64,000 nt of DNA from Aphidius gifuensis (taxonomy: Eukaryota > Arthropoda > Insecta > Hymenoptera > Braconidae): positions 28,304,154 to 28,368,153 of the forward strand of contig NC_057788.1 in assembly GCF_014905175.1 (NCBI RefSeq). Direction: 5' to 3'. The notes beneath the pieces are model-generated. The model was not told where the DNA came from, ran no database searches, and saw only the letters and a list, made by a program, of their open reading frames with translations. Below are positions 24,884-38,534 of the stretch, piece after piece; the first letter of the stretch is position 1; every line of letters begins with the position of its first letter. The position numbers were made by a program, and so were the translations under genes.

Positions 24884-24899
24884 AGTTACTGTTCATTTA

Positions 24900-27800
24900 T
24901 GTCAGATTCTGTGCAGCTGTTTTGTGTGACCTAAATATATATCTATATATCGAATGTCAAATATAATACTGTGAAATTACAGTCTTGTAATTTCTGACAA
25001 GTTGAACAACAATAATTATATTTTCTAGTCTATTATACAAATAGTTTAAAACTAAAATATACACTGACTGGAAATTTTTTATTGTAGATAAAAATGTTTC
25101 GAAATTACAAGAAAATCAATAAAGAGAATTTTTTTTTTTTTAATAAATTTAATTAATAATTATTATATTTTTTTTAAATCATTCAATCTAAAATATCTAA
25201 TACTAACATGGTAACAATATTGTTGTCTATTGTCACACATAAACTCCAAGAATTTTGACGAATTTCCATGCAATGCATAAACTTTTAACCGCAAAGCTTT
25301 ACATAATATACACAAACACACACTAAGATGTACACCGGATATTGTTGAAACCAAAGCTTCTAGATATAATGTAACAGTTTAACTGTTTATGCACTATGGT
25401 TTTGCATTTACCCGTCACAATTTAATTGTTTTTATTCTCTTTATTTCTCATAAAAAATTTCCATTTCAAACAATGAGACATTAAATTATTGATCCAAAAA
25501 TAATGAGACTGTTGTTTTTTGCTATTCTAAATGTCATTTGTTTTTTTTTTTTATTCGTTGAATTAAGTTTCACTGCATTTTATCAAATATCAGTTCTATT
25601 TGAAATATCTCTCAACGATTTATTATACATAGATTGATTTATAAAAATTGTACCGTTAAAAAAAAAAAAAGTAAAATAAAAAGGTGATTTATGTTAAAAT
25701 ATTGAAAATTTATTATTTGTTAAATTTAAACGTTGAATAATTTCCAATATTGTCGTATATAATGAGTTAAATGATGAATAGAGTTTCTCTTTGATTAATT
25801 TTGCCAAGTTTCTTGTAATTTTCAACTGCATATAATTATGAATTACATAGTTCATGGAATAATGCTTCAGTGGTTGTCATTGATATTGGCACACAATGTT
25901 ACCTTCAGTATTGTAGCTTACAAGTTTGGCCATGGTTAACGCATGATAATTTGAATATTTGAAAATACCTTGTCTGCATTCTGCACTTAGTAGACGCTCA
26001 ATGGCATTTTGGAATGTTTAATATATTACATTTTCGTTACGCTCGATATAAAAACGATATAGTCGGTCGCCACAAAAAAAAAAAAACTACTTGTTATACG
26101 TGGTAATCAGTTAGTTAAGATCTCATTAATAGCTTGATTAAAGGATAAAAATTTAATATTATATGCTCAAAGTATTTAAAACATAAATTTCATTATTTCG
26201 TTTATTATTAATTATAAATTATTCAGCTATATTTGATATGAATCATAACATTACTTTGCATTATGTAAGTTGGTTGCATTTGCATTGTAGACAAAATTTA
26301 ATATTCATACACAGTAAAATGATAACAATCATTCTTCGAATGAATCAAATAGACAGAAGTATATACAATTGAATTCAAGAACCAACTAGCTGTAGTACGA
26401 TAAATAGTATACATTATTGAACAAAGAGAAATGAATTTATTAAGATCCTCACATTAATATTCTACCTTTATGTTGTAAGAAAAAAATTTCATTGCACTTT
26501 TTTTTTTCATCCTTTTTTTCTGTTATTTTTAAATTTATGAGCTCTAACTAAACTTAAAGTTGAAAAGATTGTAAAATTCTGGACTTTGTTCGATAGCAAG
26601 TGAACGCCTCCAAACATAACTTTATAGTACTTAGACTACACCTTAACCTTTTCCTCGTCATAACCGCATACTTATAAAACTTCATCTAGCTTTTTGATTA
26701 TGGCACCAGAAAAAAAAAATAAAAAATAAAACTTAAACTCTTGTGATTTTATCTTTAGCATACTTGAATTTAATTTTTTAAATATGCTCAATAAAAAATT
26801 TTATCTTTTTAAACTAGAAAAACCAATGTAAATTAAAATATTCCAAATTTATAGATCAATAAAAATAGAGATATTTAACGACTCTATAAATAGATCATCA
26901 TGTCAACCCATCACATATACATTTGACCAAAAATTATGAAAATAAACCACTCTGAAACTACTGCGGTATAAATTGTAACAGTGCGATATAACTTTAATCA
27001 ACAATGGTATATATATTTACAATAATAATATAACCAAACTATACAAAATAATTGGTTAGATTATAGTACAACAAGTATAACTCGTATTTGTATAACTATC
27101 AATATTCAGACAAAATAATAATCGTAAACTATATTGTATATCCCCTGAGGTAGTAACTGAGCTTTAAGCCCCCTTGTGTGTAACTCTCTGACTGTTATAG
27201 ACGCGTGTTATATACGTTGTTCTGGACACATATATTTGAATTCTGACAGATGATGCTATATAGCATGTGATTCAGTATTGCATTACTAACATTGCACTTC
27301 TATTGAAAGCACCTCTTGCCAGTATACGCTTCGCTACTTTTAACAACCAAGACACTTCGTGTGTAATAAATTATTCAACCATCAAACACACATCAAAAAT
27401 CAACATAACAAATGTTAATTTACACAAAATATATATAATGTAATGTTTAGAAATATTTAATTGTTGTATTTTAAATTTTTTCAGATGGAATTAATTTAAG
27501 ATAATTTAGCTATTTATATATTTTGTAAATTTTTTTTTGCATAAATAAAAAGATCAAAACAATAAAATTTAAAAGAAAATTTTCAATCAAGTTTATAACA
27601 AGTGTTTTTTAATACGAAAATTAAAAAGATCAGTAAAAAATTGATGATAGTTTTCTGCATAATTGCTATCGTTTACAATGTCATGTTACGGTCGATATAA
27701 CTTCTCGGTTCTTCTGTCAACTTGATAAATTGTGGACATAGTACAGAGACCATCAAATTTAACCGAATTTCCTGAGAGACCCTAAGTTTCCAATGACCGA

Positions 27801-29039
27801 TAGTCAAGTTGGTATAATATCACGTAAATTATTTATTAAATATATCAATATTGACTCTATTATGACGCTCAAGCTGGCTGACAAGTTGGCCGCAAAATAT
27901 TTTGTGGCCAGCAACTAATTGAGGTTTGATATCTCACGTATTTATTTTATGTTAATTTATTTAATTTTAATCAGAGTAGCGAGCTTCGATTACATATTAA
28001 AAATTCAAAATTATTTAAAAATTTATTGCATCTGACAAAACATCAATACTAAATAATTAACCAAGACTTTAATTCAAAAACAAAAATTTAATCTACCACT
28101 TGACATTCATTAACTTTTTGAAACATTCAATAATTTATTCATAATGGACTTAACTCAATGTGAACTTTTATTTATTAACATGCACGTTGGGTAGTTTGAG
28201 TTGACTATATTCTCAGATACCTTCTTGGTTGTATCACCTTGAATTAATTATGTATGTTTTTTTTGTCTTTTAAATAACAATGCTTTTGATTATTCATTTT
28301 TTAATTTTACATTAGCTCTAGATCACTTTATCATGCTTCCATAAATTTCTTGATTTCGATTGAGAATGCTTTTACACTAGTTTACTGATTTAAAAAAAAA
28401 AAAAAAAAGAAGAGTGTCTGCAGACAGTACAGAATTTTTGTCGACTCGGATTTCATTTACAGTTACAAATGTCTCGTTGACACGGATATATTTCCATTAG
28501 TGGAAATAGGTTTTTTATCCAAGTGGTCAAAAAGCTGGCTTATATTCATTTTTTTTTTCTTGGGTATTGAATTTATCCACAAAAAAAAAAAAATAAAAAA
28601 AGTATACAAATTGATAATTGAATACTTTACTTAATATTTAATATTTTCGTTAAATAAATTGCAATGTAATTTTTTTCTTTGAGTTTTTATCATCCACAAA
28701 CAGTAATATAATATCATCATTTTTTTTTTTTTTTTGCTAATAAGAATGTTGATGAAAAATTTATATCATCCGGTAATGAAAAAAAAAAATATATATATAC
28801 CTATCTCTGGTATCTTGTTAACGATAAAAAAATTTTTTTAAATAATGTGAGTCATAAATTTCAGAAAAAAAAAATAATATATATGTCAAAAAGTAAAAAG
28901 AAAAAATAAGTCTCATCAAGTCATCACTGACAAAATCGATATCAACTTTAAAGTAAACTGTTTTCTTTTTTTAACTTGGCTATTACATTTTTTTTTATTT
29001 TTTTTTTAAGTGAGTATTCATGTTGGTATATATAGAAAA
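24900..29039. other. A+T-rich non-coding DNA with moderately complex stretches
   Basis: Stretches at about 26580-26700, 27130-27370 and 27650-27920 are less repetitive than the flanks but show no splice-bounded coding frame. A 24-base palindrome lies at 27887-27910. Short matches to let-7 and miR-125 seeds here were rejected (see rejected list). Confidence 0.55.
27887..27910. repeat. 24-base near-perfect palindrome
   Basis: Two 12-base arms, TGGCCGCAAAAT and ATTTTGTGGCCA, abut with no spacer. A single position differs from perfect symmetry and would be a G-U pair in RNA. With no loop it would favour a DNA cruciform or dimeric-protein site over an RNA hairpin. Confidence 0.6.
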
Positions 29040-29345
29040 ACGTGTCACAAAACGCGACCCCAAGGAGCTGACTAGCGATACCACGAAATTGCAATTTTTC
29101 ATCCTAAAAAGTTAGCATCGTAAATTACCCATGGTCAAGATAACCTACTACAATTGTCGGGGATATTCTTTACCTTTTTCAGTGGTTCTATTCCTCACAT
29201 TTTTTTTCCATATCGTCCTCATTATGCACTCAGTGCACGTCGAGCTTGTCGTCACGGAAATGTAGCGATATTATATTTCGTATTTATATACAACACAGTA
29301 GTATATACAACCACCAAAAATGTTAACATCAAAACGAAGGCTTAA
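29040..29345. other. CpG-bearing high-complexity patch
   Basis: Contains repeated CpG (for example CACGTCGAGCTTGTCGTCACGG) and the exact inverted repeat TGCACT-C-AGTGCA at 29225-29237. Plus-strand and minus-strand short frames overlap; the minus frame has a plausible donor AAAAAG|GTAAAG near 29170. It may be an untranslated exon or a regulatory element; no product is recognised. Confidence 0.3.
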
Positions 29346-32300
29346 CTTGGCACAGAAATGTCAACAAAAATGATTATCAATCTATCTTACCTGTAACAAA
29401 AAGAAAATATTTTTTTTAACATTAACATTACATAAAATTACAACATAAAAATAACAATAATTAAATTTTAATTTTTCAATCTAAAACAAAGCGACAATAG
29501 TTGATATTAAATAAATATTCTTCAACATTAAAATTCAAGATATTTACAACAATGCTGTAGTGAAAATTTCTGTGGTTAAATTTTAGAGCTAAAATTATGT
29601 GTTTTAATTCCCTAACGTGGTGACACTGCGGTATCTTCGAACAATTTAAAAGCCACAACCTTTGTACAATCTCTCGGTTATAACAAGTTGATGCAGCATA
29701 CAAAATTTTAACAATAAGTACTTGTATATTGTTGAAAAAATAAAAATAACATAATCAAATAATAAAAATATTTAAATAAAATAATTATCAAATTAATATA
29801 ATAACTATAAAAATTAAAATTAACAACATATATTAAAATAACAATTTAAAAATAAACAACAAAATTTTTAATTTGTATATTTTAATTACAATTAATTTCT
29901 TCAAAAAAAAAAAAATGCTTGCATATAAATTTAGTCTGGTTGTATTTATAAAATTTTAAATTTAATAAACTTTGATATAAAAATACATGGTAATATAATC
30001 AATTACCATACGTTAATACATTTATTATTTTTTGGCAGTGCACATTGGAAATTCTAATGAAATAATAATGATAACGTGTAAAATATATATAAATGATTTA
30101 AGCTAGTTAGCATTAAGTGACATGCTAATTGGGAAATATGTGTACTCTGTCAGGTCCATTCACGATTTAATTTGTGTATATAGATATGGCAGTTAAAAAA
30201 TCGAGGATTGTTTATTCAGATGTATACTATATATATATATCATCAACATATATTTAATTTACAGATATGTAGCTCGCTGAATATTCGTAGAAATATATTA
30301 AAACGAATAACTCCTTTTAGCATAAACATGCATCGCTAATTAAATCGCATGTATACATTTATATATTTTAAATAATAAAAATATCATATATACAATATTA
30401 AATCTGGAAATTTAATAACAATTTTTGTATTGTTAAACATAACTTGTACTTTGTTTTGATAAAGTGATAAATATTCCAGGATAAAACTTGATATGAAATT
30501 GAGTAGAAATGGATTATTTTTGTATTTTATTCTACTGGTAATGGAAAATTGAAAATTAATTTTTTTTCAAGTGAGTGACATTATTAAAAGAATATGTTTA
30601 ATTTAGGATTAATTTATTTTAATTGTTACATGATACTATCCAGGATTTATAGAAGAAAAAAATACAACATTTTATCTTCTTCATGTTGAGACTGTAGATT
30701 AGTGTATAGTGGATTTTTTTTTTTTTTTTTTATTCAAGAAATAAAATTACCACTGAGAGAAAATTAGCACTGATGTTGCTCGTTATTCATGAGAGATAAT
30801 CATCTTATTAGATGAAGTCCCTCAAGTTTGAACATTGGCACGGCGAAACATTTCAAGAAAATTTAACAAAAACAAAATTTCAGGTTTTTTAATCTAAAAA
30901 TAAAACTCGAAAAATTACCACATAAAGTAGTTTTTAATTTAGGGTAATTTATTGTATCAGTTTAAATATTTTAAATAAAAAAAAAGGGGATGATATTTGA
31001 TATTTTTGGTATACGCATATAATATCATTTAAATTTTTTTAACTAATAAATTTTTTGATCAAAAAACTTTATTAAATAACAAGACGACTTATAAATACAA
31101 TACTTAAGTAGTTTGAAATTTAATGAAATTTAATAAATATATTATGAAACTATGGAATTTAAAGTAAATTTTATTATAAATTCAACCACACTTGCATATT
31201 TTATATGATGACCTCACTATAATTTGTAAGTGTTATCGCACGTATATGTAAATGTTACAAAAAAATGTACGGACTTGTGTTGAGACCAACTGCATACCGG
31301 GTATGTGCACCCCTCGACGTTTTTAGAATATCTTTACCAATATTATTATTATCATTTTTTTTTTGCTCATATTCCAGTAGCTGTATATTTTTTTTTTCTT
31401 GACTATGAATATATTGTAACATACACATACCACACCAACTTCATTGAAAACATAGTTTATTATTTATTCTAGAAAATAAAATAAACAAATTCTTTTTTTT
31501 TTTTTCTATACAGCTTTTTTTTTTCGGTGCATTTCTGCTGGTGAAGAATTTCACGCGATTTGTGAAAAGCACAATGTTGCATGATTCATAAGAATCATAA
31601 TTTTCGATAAGGCTGGTGGAAAAAAAAAAAGAAAAAAAAATCTTTTAGAAATTTTTTAACATGAATTCATGTGAATTTATATATCTTAAATAAAAATCTA
31701 GGTCAGTTGAAAATGCAGTATTACTTTAGAGATTTTTGCATCTCATAGAGTTTAATCTTTTTTTAATCTCTCAACAACGTTAATAAATTATTGAAATAAT
31801 TCAATTGTTGAAAAGGTTAGTTGTCGAGATAAAATTGTCATTAGCAAGTCTAAAATCGATTAAAAAAAAATTATTTATAATTTAATTTTCAAGGATAATT
31901 ATATGAGATTTAATTAATTAAAAAAATTAATTAATATATACATTATAAAATGTTTTAAAATATAAATTTGTAACAATTAAGATATCACTAATTTTGTAAC
32001 CGATAAATTAATGAAATTTTATTATTTGTTTTCGTAAAATAAATTAAATTCTCATCGAGTGTAATTTTCAATGTAATTTTCAATGAGTAGAAAAACAAAT
32101 AATAGTAAAGGATAAAATAAATTGAATTTATCTGAGAGATTTTAATGAGAGACTTTGACAATCATTGACTTTAATCGTAAACTGATTTTCAATAGGTACA
32201 ACCTATGGAAATTTTTAAAACCCCTTGAGTATTTCATACGAAAACTAAACATAGAGTTTAAAAAATTGATAAAAGAGTCTTCTGAATTCAAGTTTACAAG

Positions 32301-34079
32301 TGTATAGAAGTGAATAAATTTATTTGAAACGTGCAAAGTGTATAAAATATATAAAAAAAAAATAACATATATATTTTAATCATGAACATCTACTGTATAA
32401 AGATGTTCTTATTTAAATAAAAAAAAAAAAAAATAAACAAAAGAATAAAATACAATAAAAATTATTGTATATGTTATGTAAAATTTAATTATTATTTATT
32501 TCTATATTCACTTTGATAAAATTGAATGGGCATATTTGAAAATGACAAAGGAATATTTTCAAATATCTTGCCAATATTCAAATTCCAAATTAGATTGCCA
32601 CACATCGCGAACTCGCTAATTGTACAAGCTTTTCACGTTATCTCTAGTCGACAAGTGAATTGCTATTATACAATCCCCAGGGATAATGCACTTTGCCTAT
32701 CTACCTCAGTTTTATTCCCCAGTGGCTAGCTCAAACGCTTGTGCAAATGTTTTCAATAAAAACAACAAAAAAAAAATAAATAAATTTAATGAAAAAATAA
32801 AATTAACTATTCAAAGCAACGAGTACATATGTGAAATTCAGTCAATATTCTGCGACAAAAAGTTTCTACTATTATACAGTTAATTGAGATTTTTTTTACT
32901 GATAAAAATAAAAAAAGGAAAATTAAAAAAAAAATTTAAAACTTAGAAGCGTTGTGGTCTACCGTAACTCTTAATTAAACAATTTATATTTTCCACGTAT
33001 CGATATTTTAAAAAGCATCATAGTTTTTTGAGAAAATATTTATATAATTTAAAGAATATTTAAATTGCAGTTTAAAAAAATTGTCAGCAATGTTCTGATG
33101 ATGCATAAGAAATAAGAGAATAAATTAATATTTATCAACTGATTAATTATACTTTGACGTAATTAAAACCATGATATCATAGGATTTCTAATTTCAAAAG
33201 TAATTTGAAATTATTGGAGCTATAATTACTAAGATTTTTCTTGATTATCATCAAACGTTCGACAATTGAGAGACCTATTAATTAAGTATAATGATTATAT
33301 TTAATCACTGACACAAGTCTACTAACTAATGAAGTAATCAAGTGTTTACAATGACACAACCACATATCAATGTGGAAATTGCATTTATAGTATTACGTAC
33401 CGATTAACTGTAAAAGGGCCAATTAAATTCACTGAATCGCACTTCTGTATGCATCATTGATATCGGACAATTATTACAAGCCATCAATTGCAGTAACTGT
33501 ACAAAAATGAATAATCGAAAAAAAAAGATAAAACAACCCATTTACATTTATCTTTGTCACAGGTCTTTAAAAAGGAGCAGATATGTTTTGAATATAAAAA
33601 AGTTTAGATATATAAAACCTTTATGTTTTTAAATTCAAAAAAAAAATTAATGTCCCATGAGTATACTTTTTTCAAATGGTATATAAAAAACTTTCAATGC
33701 TATACAAATTCGTTATTTCTTTTTGAACACTTTTTCTCAATTGACGCCGGGGAATATCGTTTGTATTTGAAAGTAAACAAAACATGTTAAGCTTCAATAT
33801 ATCAAATAAATAAAATAAATAAAAAATTTATTTAAAAACTCTTGTTATATGTAGATTGCAATACATATGACATTTCAATTGTTGCCACTTTGTCAAAACT
33901 TTTATCGATTAAGAAAAAAACTGTTGAATGTGAAAATAAATTTTTTTTTTTGAACTTTAATTTAAATTTTATTTATAAAATAAAAATTGTATTTGAAAAG
34001 AAACAAAAATTATTTATATTGTAGATTTTGGATAATTAGACAGGATATTGCTCAACTATAGAATGGAAATTGTATTTCA
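29346..34079. other. A+T-rich non-coding DNA
   Basis: No supported gene. A 13-base palindrome CATACC-G-GGTATG lies at 31293-31305. A complex stretch at about 32580-32750 carries overlapping open frames but no clear exon. Confidence 0.55.
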
Positions 34080-34480
34080 GTAATTAAATTCTCTGCACGA
34101 ATAGAAACCGGAACGATTCAGTTCCTATTCTCTTGTCGTGCTAACGAGAGAGATACGCATCCAACATGATTGCCCTTGGAATCTATAAGGTTATATACAA
34201 GTTTTTCAAACATATATGTATATATAGGGTCCATTTATTCTATCGATTTTCAGAGAACCAACTCATCTCTACTACTAAAACTTCAATCGCTTCTAGACTA
34301 TATCAACGATTTGCATACTTTGTACCTCTCTCGTGGATGCTTGGAAAATCCACACGCTAGTTGAGTTCGTGTGACATGCTACAGTAGCTAATTGCATTAC
34401 CAAATCCCACGTTTATACACAAAACTCTCTATCTTTCTCTTTCTCTTTCTCCCTCACTGACACACATACCAACACAAACT
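34080..34480. other. Complex patch with a bulged hairpin and a CT-rich tract
   Basis: Starts with an interrupted inverted repeat (GAATAG, bulge, GGAAC, loop, GTTCC-TATTC at about 34094-34125) and ends with a CTTTCT-type pyrimidine tract at about 34425-34457. Two overlapping plus-strand frames of 64 codons start near 34166-34170 but show no family signature. A regulatory element or untranslated exon is possible. Confidence 0.25.
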
Positions 34481-37400
34481 TACCAATACTGATTTATCAG
34501 TACGTGTTTGTATATTTCAGTAAACCTAGAAAATTTACATGTATATGTTGTAAAGGTGTTTATTCAATGTGTTTTGGGACAACGATGGTCCAAAATTGCC
34601 TGACATTTTCATCAGCGACAATTCCATATTCGTATTTTAGAATGACACTGGATAAAAGTCATTCAATGTGTTTATATTATTTCACTAATTACCAATAGCA
34701 ATTAATAGATAATTTTGAAATTATAATACTGGGATAGACTAGAGTTATATTAGCTCAAATTTAAAATAGAAATATATTAATAAAATATAAAAGTTTCAAA
34801 TGAAATTCCATAACGTTTTGTAGTATGATTAGAAAAGTTCAAAAGAACCGAATGTGTTCTGGTTATAAAATCGCTGCTCATATAAAAATTCACAATAAAA
34901 TAAAAAAAAAAGCACAAATGATTCTAAAGCTTTTTTTGATGAAAGCACCACTAAAATCGATATTGTAAAAGCGCACAATAGTTTAGCATTAAGTGAACAT
35001 CTGATAGCTCTATCGCCTACATTCTATGCCTGGTGTCACCTTTAAAAAGCTTTCAAAAGTAACTCATGAATACTCTCCTAACAAACTCATGAATTATCCT
35101 TCTTTTTATTTTATCTTATATATATAAAGTCTCCACAACTATTACCTTCGTATAAATAACAGTACAATTCTCGTTTTCTTTTTCGTTTTTATGCTTTTTT
35201 TTATTTTACCATCAAAGTTTTCTGTTTATTCATGTGAAAATGTTTTGAATTATTTAAAGCTATACACACTGTTTTTGTTTTTTTTTACAGTCTCGTAAAG
35301 TCATGATAATTTTAAATTCATTGTTTTTTTTTTTTTTTTATTATAAAAAGGGCTTGAAGAAAAATATATGAAATCGTTTAGTGGGTATATACTTGAGACT
35401 AAATGATTAGGGATAATAATATGTTGGGGAATAATAAAGCTCAAGAATGATAATCTCTGATACTCAAAAATTTCTGACTTAAGGGTCTTCAAGATGACAT
35501 CAGACAAGATATTGAAATACCGTCACGAACAACGTATTTAAGAAGCGTCGTATTGCGGAATGTCAATATCAATATCTCCCTTTCCAAATGATAGCATAAA
35601 ACATCAATTTTGTCATTAAAGTTTTCGCATATGTCTAATTAAGTTTAAATAAAAGAATTTCTCGTGAAGCATTATTTTTAAATGCATTCATTGAATAACA
35701 GAATGAAGTTTGGAATTCGTGATATACATCAGACATTAGTTCATTATATCGTAAACTACGTGAAAAAATAATACAAGTATACATTTGTATATATTTATTA
35801 AACTTTTCTTAAAAGTTTCCAACAGTCTATATAGTAATAAAAAAATAAGACCAAGACAATCTTTTGAATTTATTTTTATTTTTTTTAGTATAGCCAGAAG
35901 AAATCTTAATCATTCAGGCGGTAAAAATCCTTCAAGCAATTTTTTTTTTTTATACAATTCGCAAACAGAATCTTGAGTTAACTCCATCTCTTTGGTCAAA
36001 GTAAGGAGTGATATTTCAAACTTTAAAGTAACAGTCAAGTTTTGTGAAATTGAAAAAGATTTTTATGTTTTTGTCATGCCCTTGGTTCAGTAAAAAAAAA
36101 AATTATTAAAATTAAAAAAATTGGAATATTTTTTAATAGAGAAATAAATTTAATAAAAAAATTATCAAAATAGAGACATGGTTATTTTTTTCATTTTTTC
36201 AGAATTTGGTAATGGAATCATAAAATACATCTAAACGACACCATAAACTGTTTTCCAATTTCCTATTTAAACATATAAACGCTGAGAGGTATTAAGTTAT
36301 TAATATTGCGATGTTAAATTTAATACGTTATAACGTTTGTCTATTTTGTAATATATAAAATTGATACAAAAAAAGTTTTTTATGCTATAAAACTGAGTAG
36401 CTTATAAAACAAGACGAGAAAGTATTCCTGGTATTGCAACTACAGTATTATTATTGACTGCAGTAAAAATGTAATCTGGAAAGACGATTTAAGATGAAAG
36501 CTTTTTCTACAATGAAAATACTATTTTTGTGTTCATAATTTTGATAAGTGTCGAAAAATAAAGATAAAAAAGGATTGGAATTTTTAGAAAAATACATTTA
36601 TATGTTTAAAATCTTTTTTTATTTTCATAGAGCATTATTAAATTTGTTTGCTCAATACGTGGTAAGACTTGAGTATATATAGACAACAGCTTCATAAAAA
36701 TATCGAAATCCATTACTTAAAGAAAAAAAAAAAAGCTCCATAATAAATTCATCGAAAATAATACTAATATAGCACTGTATGAAAAAGCACATAATATACT
36801 CTACATTCTTCAGATAGAAGGGTCTTTATCACACGATGATATTCTCTGACAAATAAAAGTTTTGTAAGTCATCCAAACATAATACTTAAACGCATGACGT
36901 TTAGCTTAAATATTTTTTGATATGTCATTTCAACAATATTAAACTAAGCCAAGTGACTTTCTATACTGTCGTCAAAGTTGTCAAGTTGTACATATATTTT
37001 GTTAACTTGAAGTAAGAGTTTCACGATCTCAGCTGTAAATTTTGACATTAAGAAACTTTTTAGTATAAAAGCTGGATGGTATTTTCAAGACAAATTCATC
37101 TGAAAGCCAGTTGAGATAGATGAGTGATGTGGTTTTCTTACGATTGACAAATTCATCTCACATTCATGTTATTCATTAGCTCTAAGACTTCAAGACTGAT
37201 TAATTTTAATATATATATACACTCTCGTATTAAATTAATTTATTAAAAGTAATCAAAATTTAAAAAATACGTGCTAAAATATTCGTATACATTCGATGCA
37301 TCTTTGTCATATTAAAATAATATTATATAAATTTTCATATTATATTCAAATTCAATAACTATTTTTGGTTGTTTTTTTACTCTTTCAATGAAATTCCGAG

Positions 37401-38382
37401 TTTCATATTCGAATCACGGAAGAATAAAAATAAGAAAAAAAAAAAATCAAAATTGAAATCTCTTTGATAACACAACGAACATAATGGAATATCATATAGA
37501 AAGTTTCATACAGAGACACTTCAAACAAATGCAATTACGCCTACTGCAGAATGTTACGTCTTCATTTTTTTTTTTTATTATTATCATTTTTTTTGTGTCA
37601 CAACCCCGGCTGCTCAAATTACCTTTCTTTCACTCGTCTGATTCTACTACTTGTATATCTATATCAACACATGGCGAATGAGCACCAACGAGTATACGAA
37701 GGAAAATTGAAATCCACTTTTTGTAGCTTGCACGTCGCTTTGCAATTTTCCTTGGGCTGCTCGGATTGTTGCCCAAATCTGTTCTCATTTTATAACTTCA
37801 TGCCAAGAGAACACTTATATTCTCATGCAAATCAAATCGACATACCTCAAAATAATGTATGTAATTGATGATGATGAAAAAAAAAAACCAATACTCAATT
37901 TTTTTTTTTTTTGGCTTGGAGATATTCTTTTTTGAATGGTGCACTGACTTTTGACCTAATTTTTTTTTACTAAATTGTGGACTTTGATTTATTTTCGTCT
38001 TTTGTATGATATTATTTTAAAACAGCTCTTGGATTTCATAAAAAGCTTTCTATATTTGTTTCAATTTGCTTCTATTTTAGCTACCTTTTTTTTCTTCAAG
38101 TGAATCTCACTTGTATAGACTATGATATAAACTTTGTAGATTGCAATAGATCGCAATTGAATATGAGCATAATAGAGAGATTCTTATTTTATTTATTAAG
38201 ATGTTTCAATTTTCAAATATCTAAATATAGTTTAATGGAAACCAGTTGAATTATGCATTAACGAAACTATTAACGAAAAGATTTAAATTTATATTTTTTA
38301 TTTCTCAAAAAACTGAACTAGTGATACTCGTGTAAAAAAAATTTTCTATACTGTCGTGTCAATGTAAAAAATTACAACGTAG
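34481..38382. other. A+T-rich non-coding DNA
   Basis: No supported gene. A plus-strand frame at 37551-37868 (105 codons) begins with a T-run-encoded Phe/Leu stretch and then reads through a more complex segment; I do not recognise it and its hydrophobic start is an artefact of poly-T. Confidence 0.5.
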
Positions 38383-38534
38383 ATTTTACTATGACATCAG
38401 ACAGTAATGTAAAAGTACAAAGAATGTACACATTTTTTCTATTGATGTTTGTGTTGCAAAAGTCTAGAACTGACATTATTGGAATCCAGCCAAAAGTCGT
38501 TCCAAGATTGAGCTTTGGATATCACGATAAAATA
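38383..38534 (+). CDS. Candidate first coding exon with signal-peptide-like start (possibly semaphorin-like)
   Basis: Seen: acceptor-like ACGTAG ending at 38382, ATG at 38391, 48 open codons in varied codon use, then a consensus donor ATA|GTATGT at 38535 in phase 0. The peptide starts MTSDSNVKVQR, has a hydrophobic core MYTFFLLMFVL, and continues after residue 25 with IQPKVVPRLSFGYHDKI up to the donor. A later in-frame Met (residue 12) would give a compact signal peptide. The pattern 'P-K-x-VPRL-x-F/Y, then splice' resembles the mature N-terminus of some semaphorins, but 15 residues are too few to claim it. No downstream plus-strand exon was found in the window, which would imply an intron of over 25 kb. 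It may equally be a chance frame. Confidence 0.3.

Noticed and set aside
27135..27165. Ten-base match to the let-7 seed region (TGAGGTAGTA)
   Set aside because: The rest of mature let-7, which is almost invariant in animals, does not follow, and the flanks do not fold into a precursor hairpin.
27760..27800. Resemblance to miR-125/lin-4 (CCTGAGAGACCCTAAG)
   Set aside because: There is a two-base insertion in the seed and no matching star arm nearby. Its position after the let-7-like string looks like the insect miR-100/let-7/miR-125 cluster, but both matches fail on mature sequence.
37060..37075. TATAAAAG motif as a promoter
   Set aside because: TATAAA-type strings occur by chance many times in DNA this rich in A+T, and no Initiator or coding start follows.
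37551..37868. 105-codon plus-strand frame with a hydrophobic N-terminus resembling a signal peptide
   Set aside because: The hydrophobic start is encoded by T runs. The later part is more complex but matches no family I know and has no clear exon borders.
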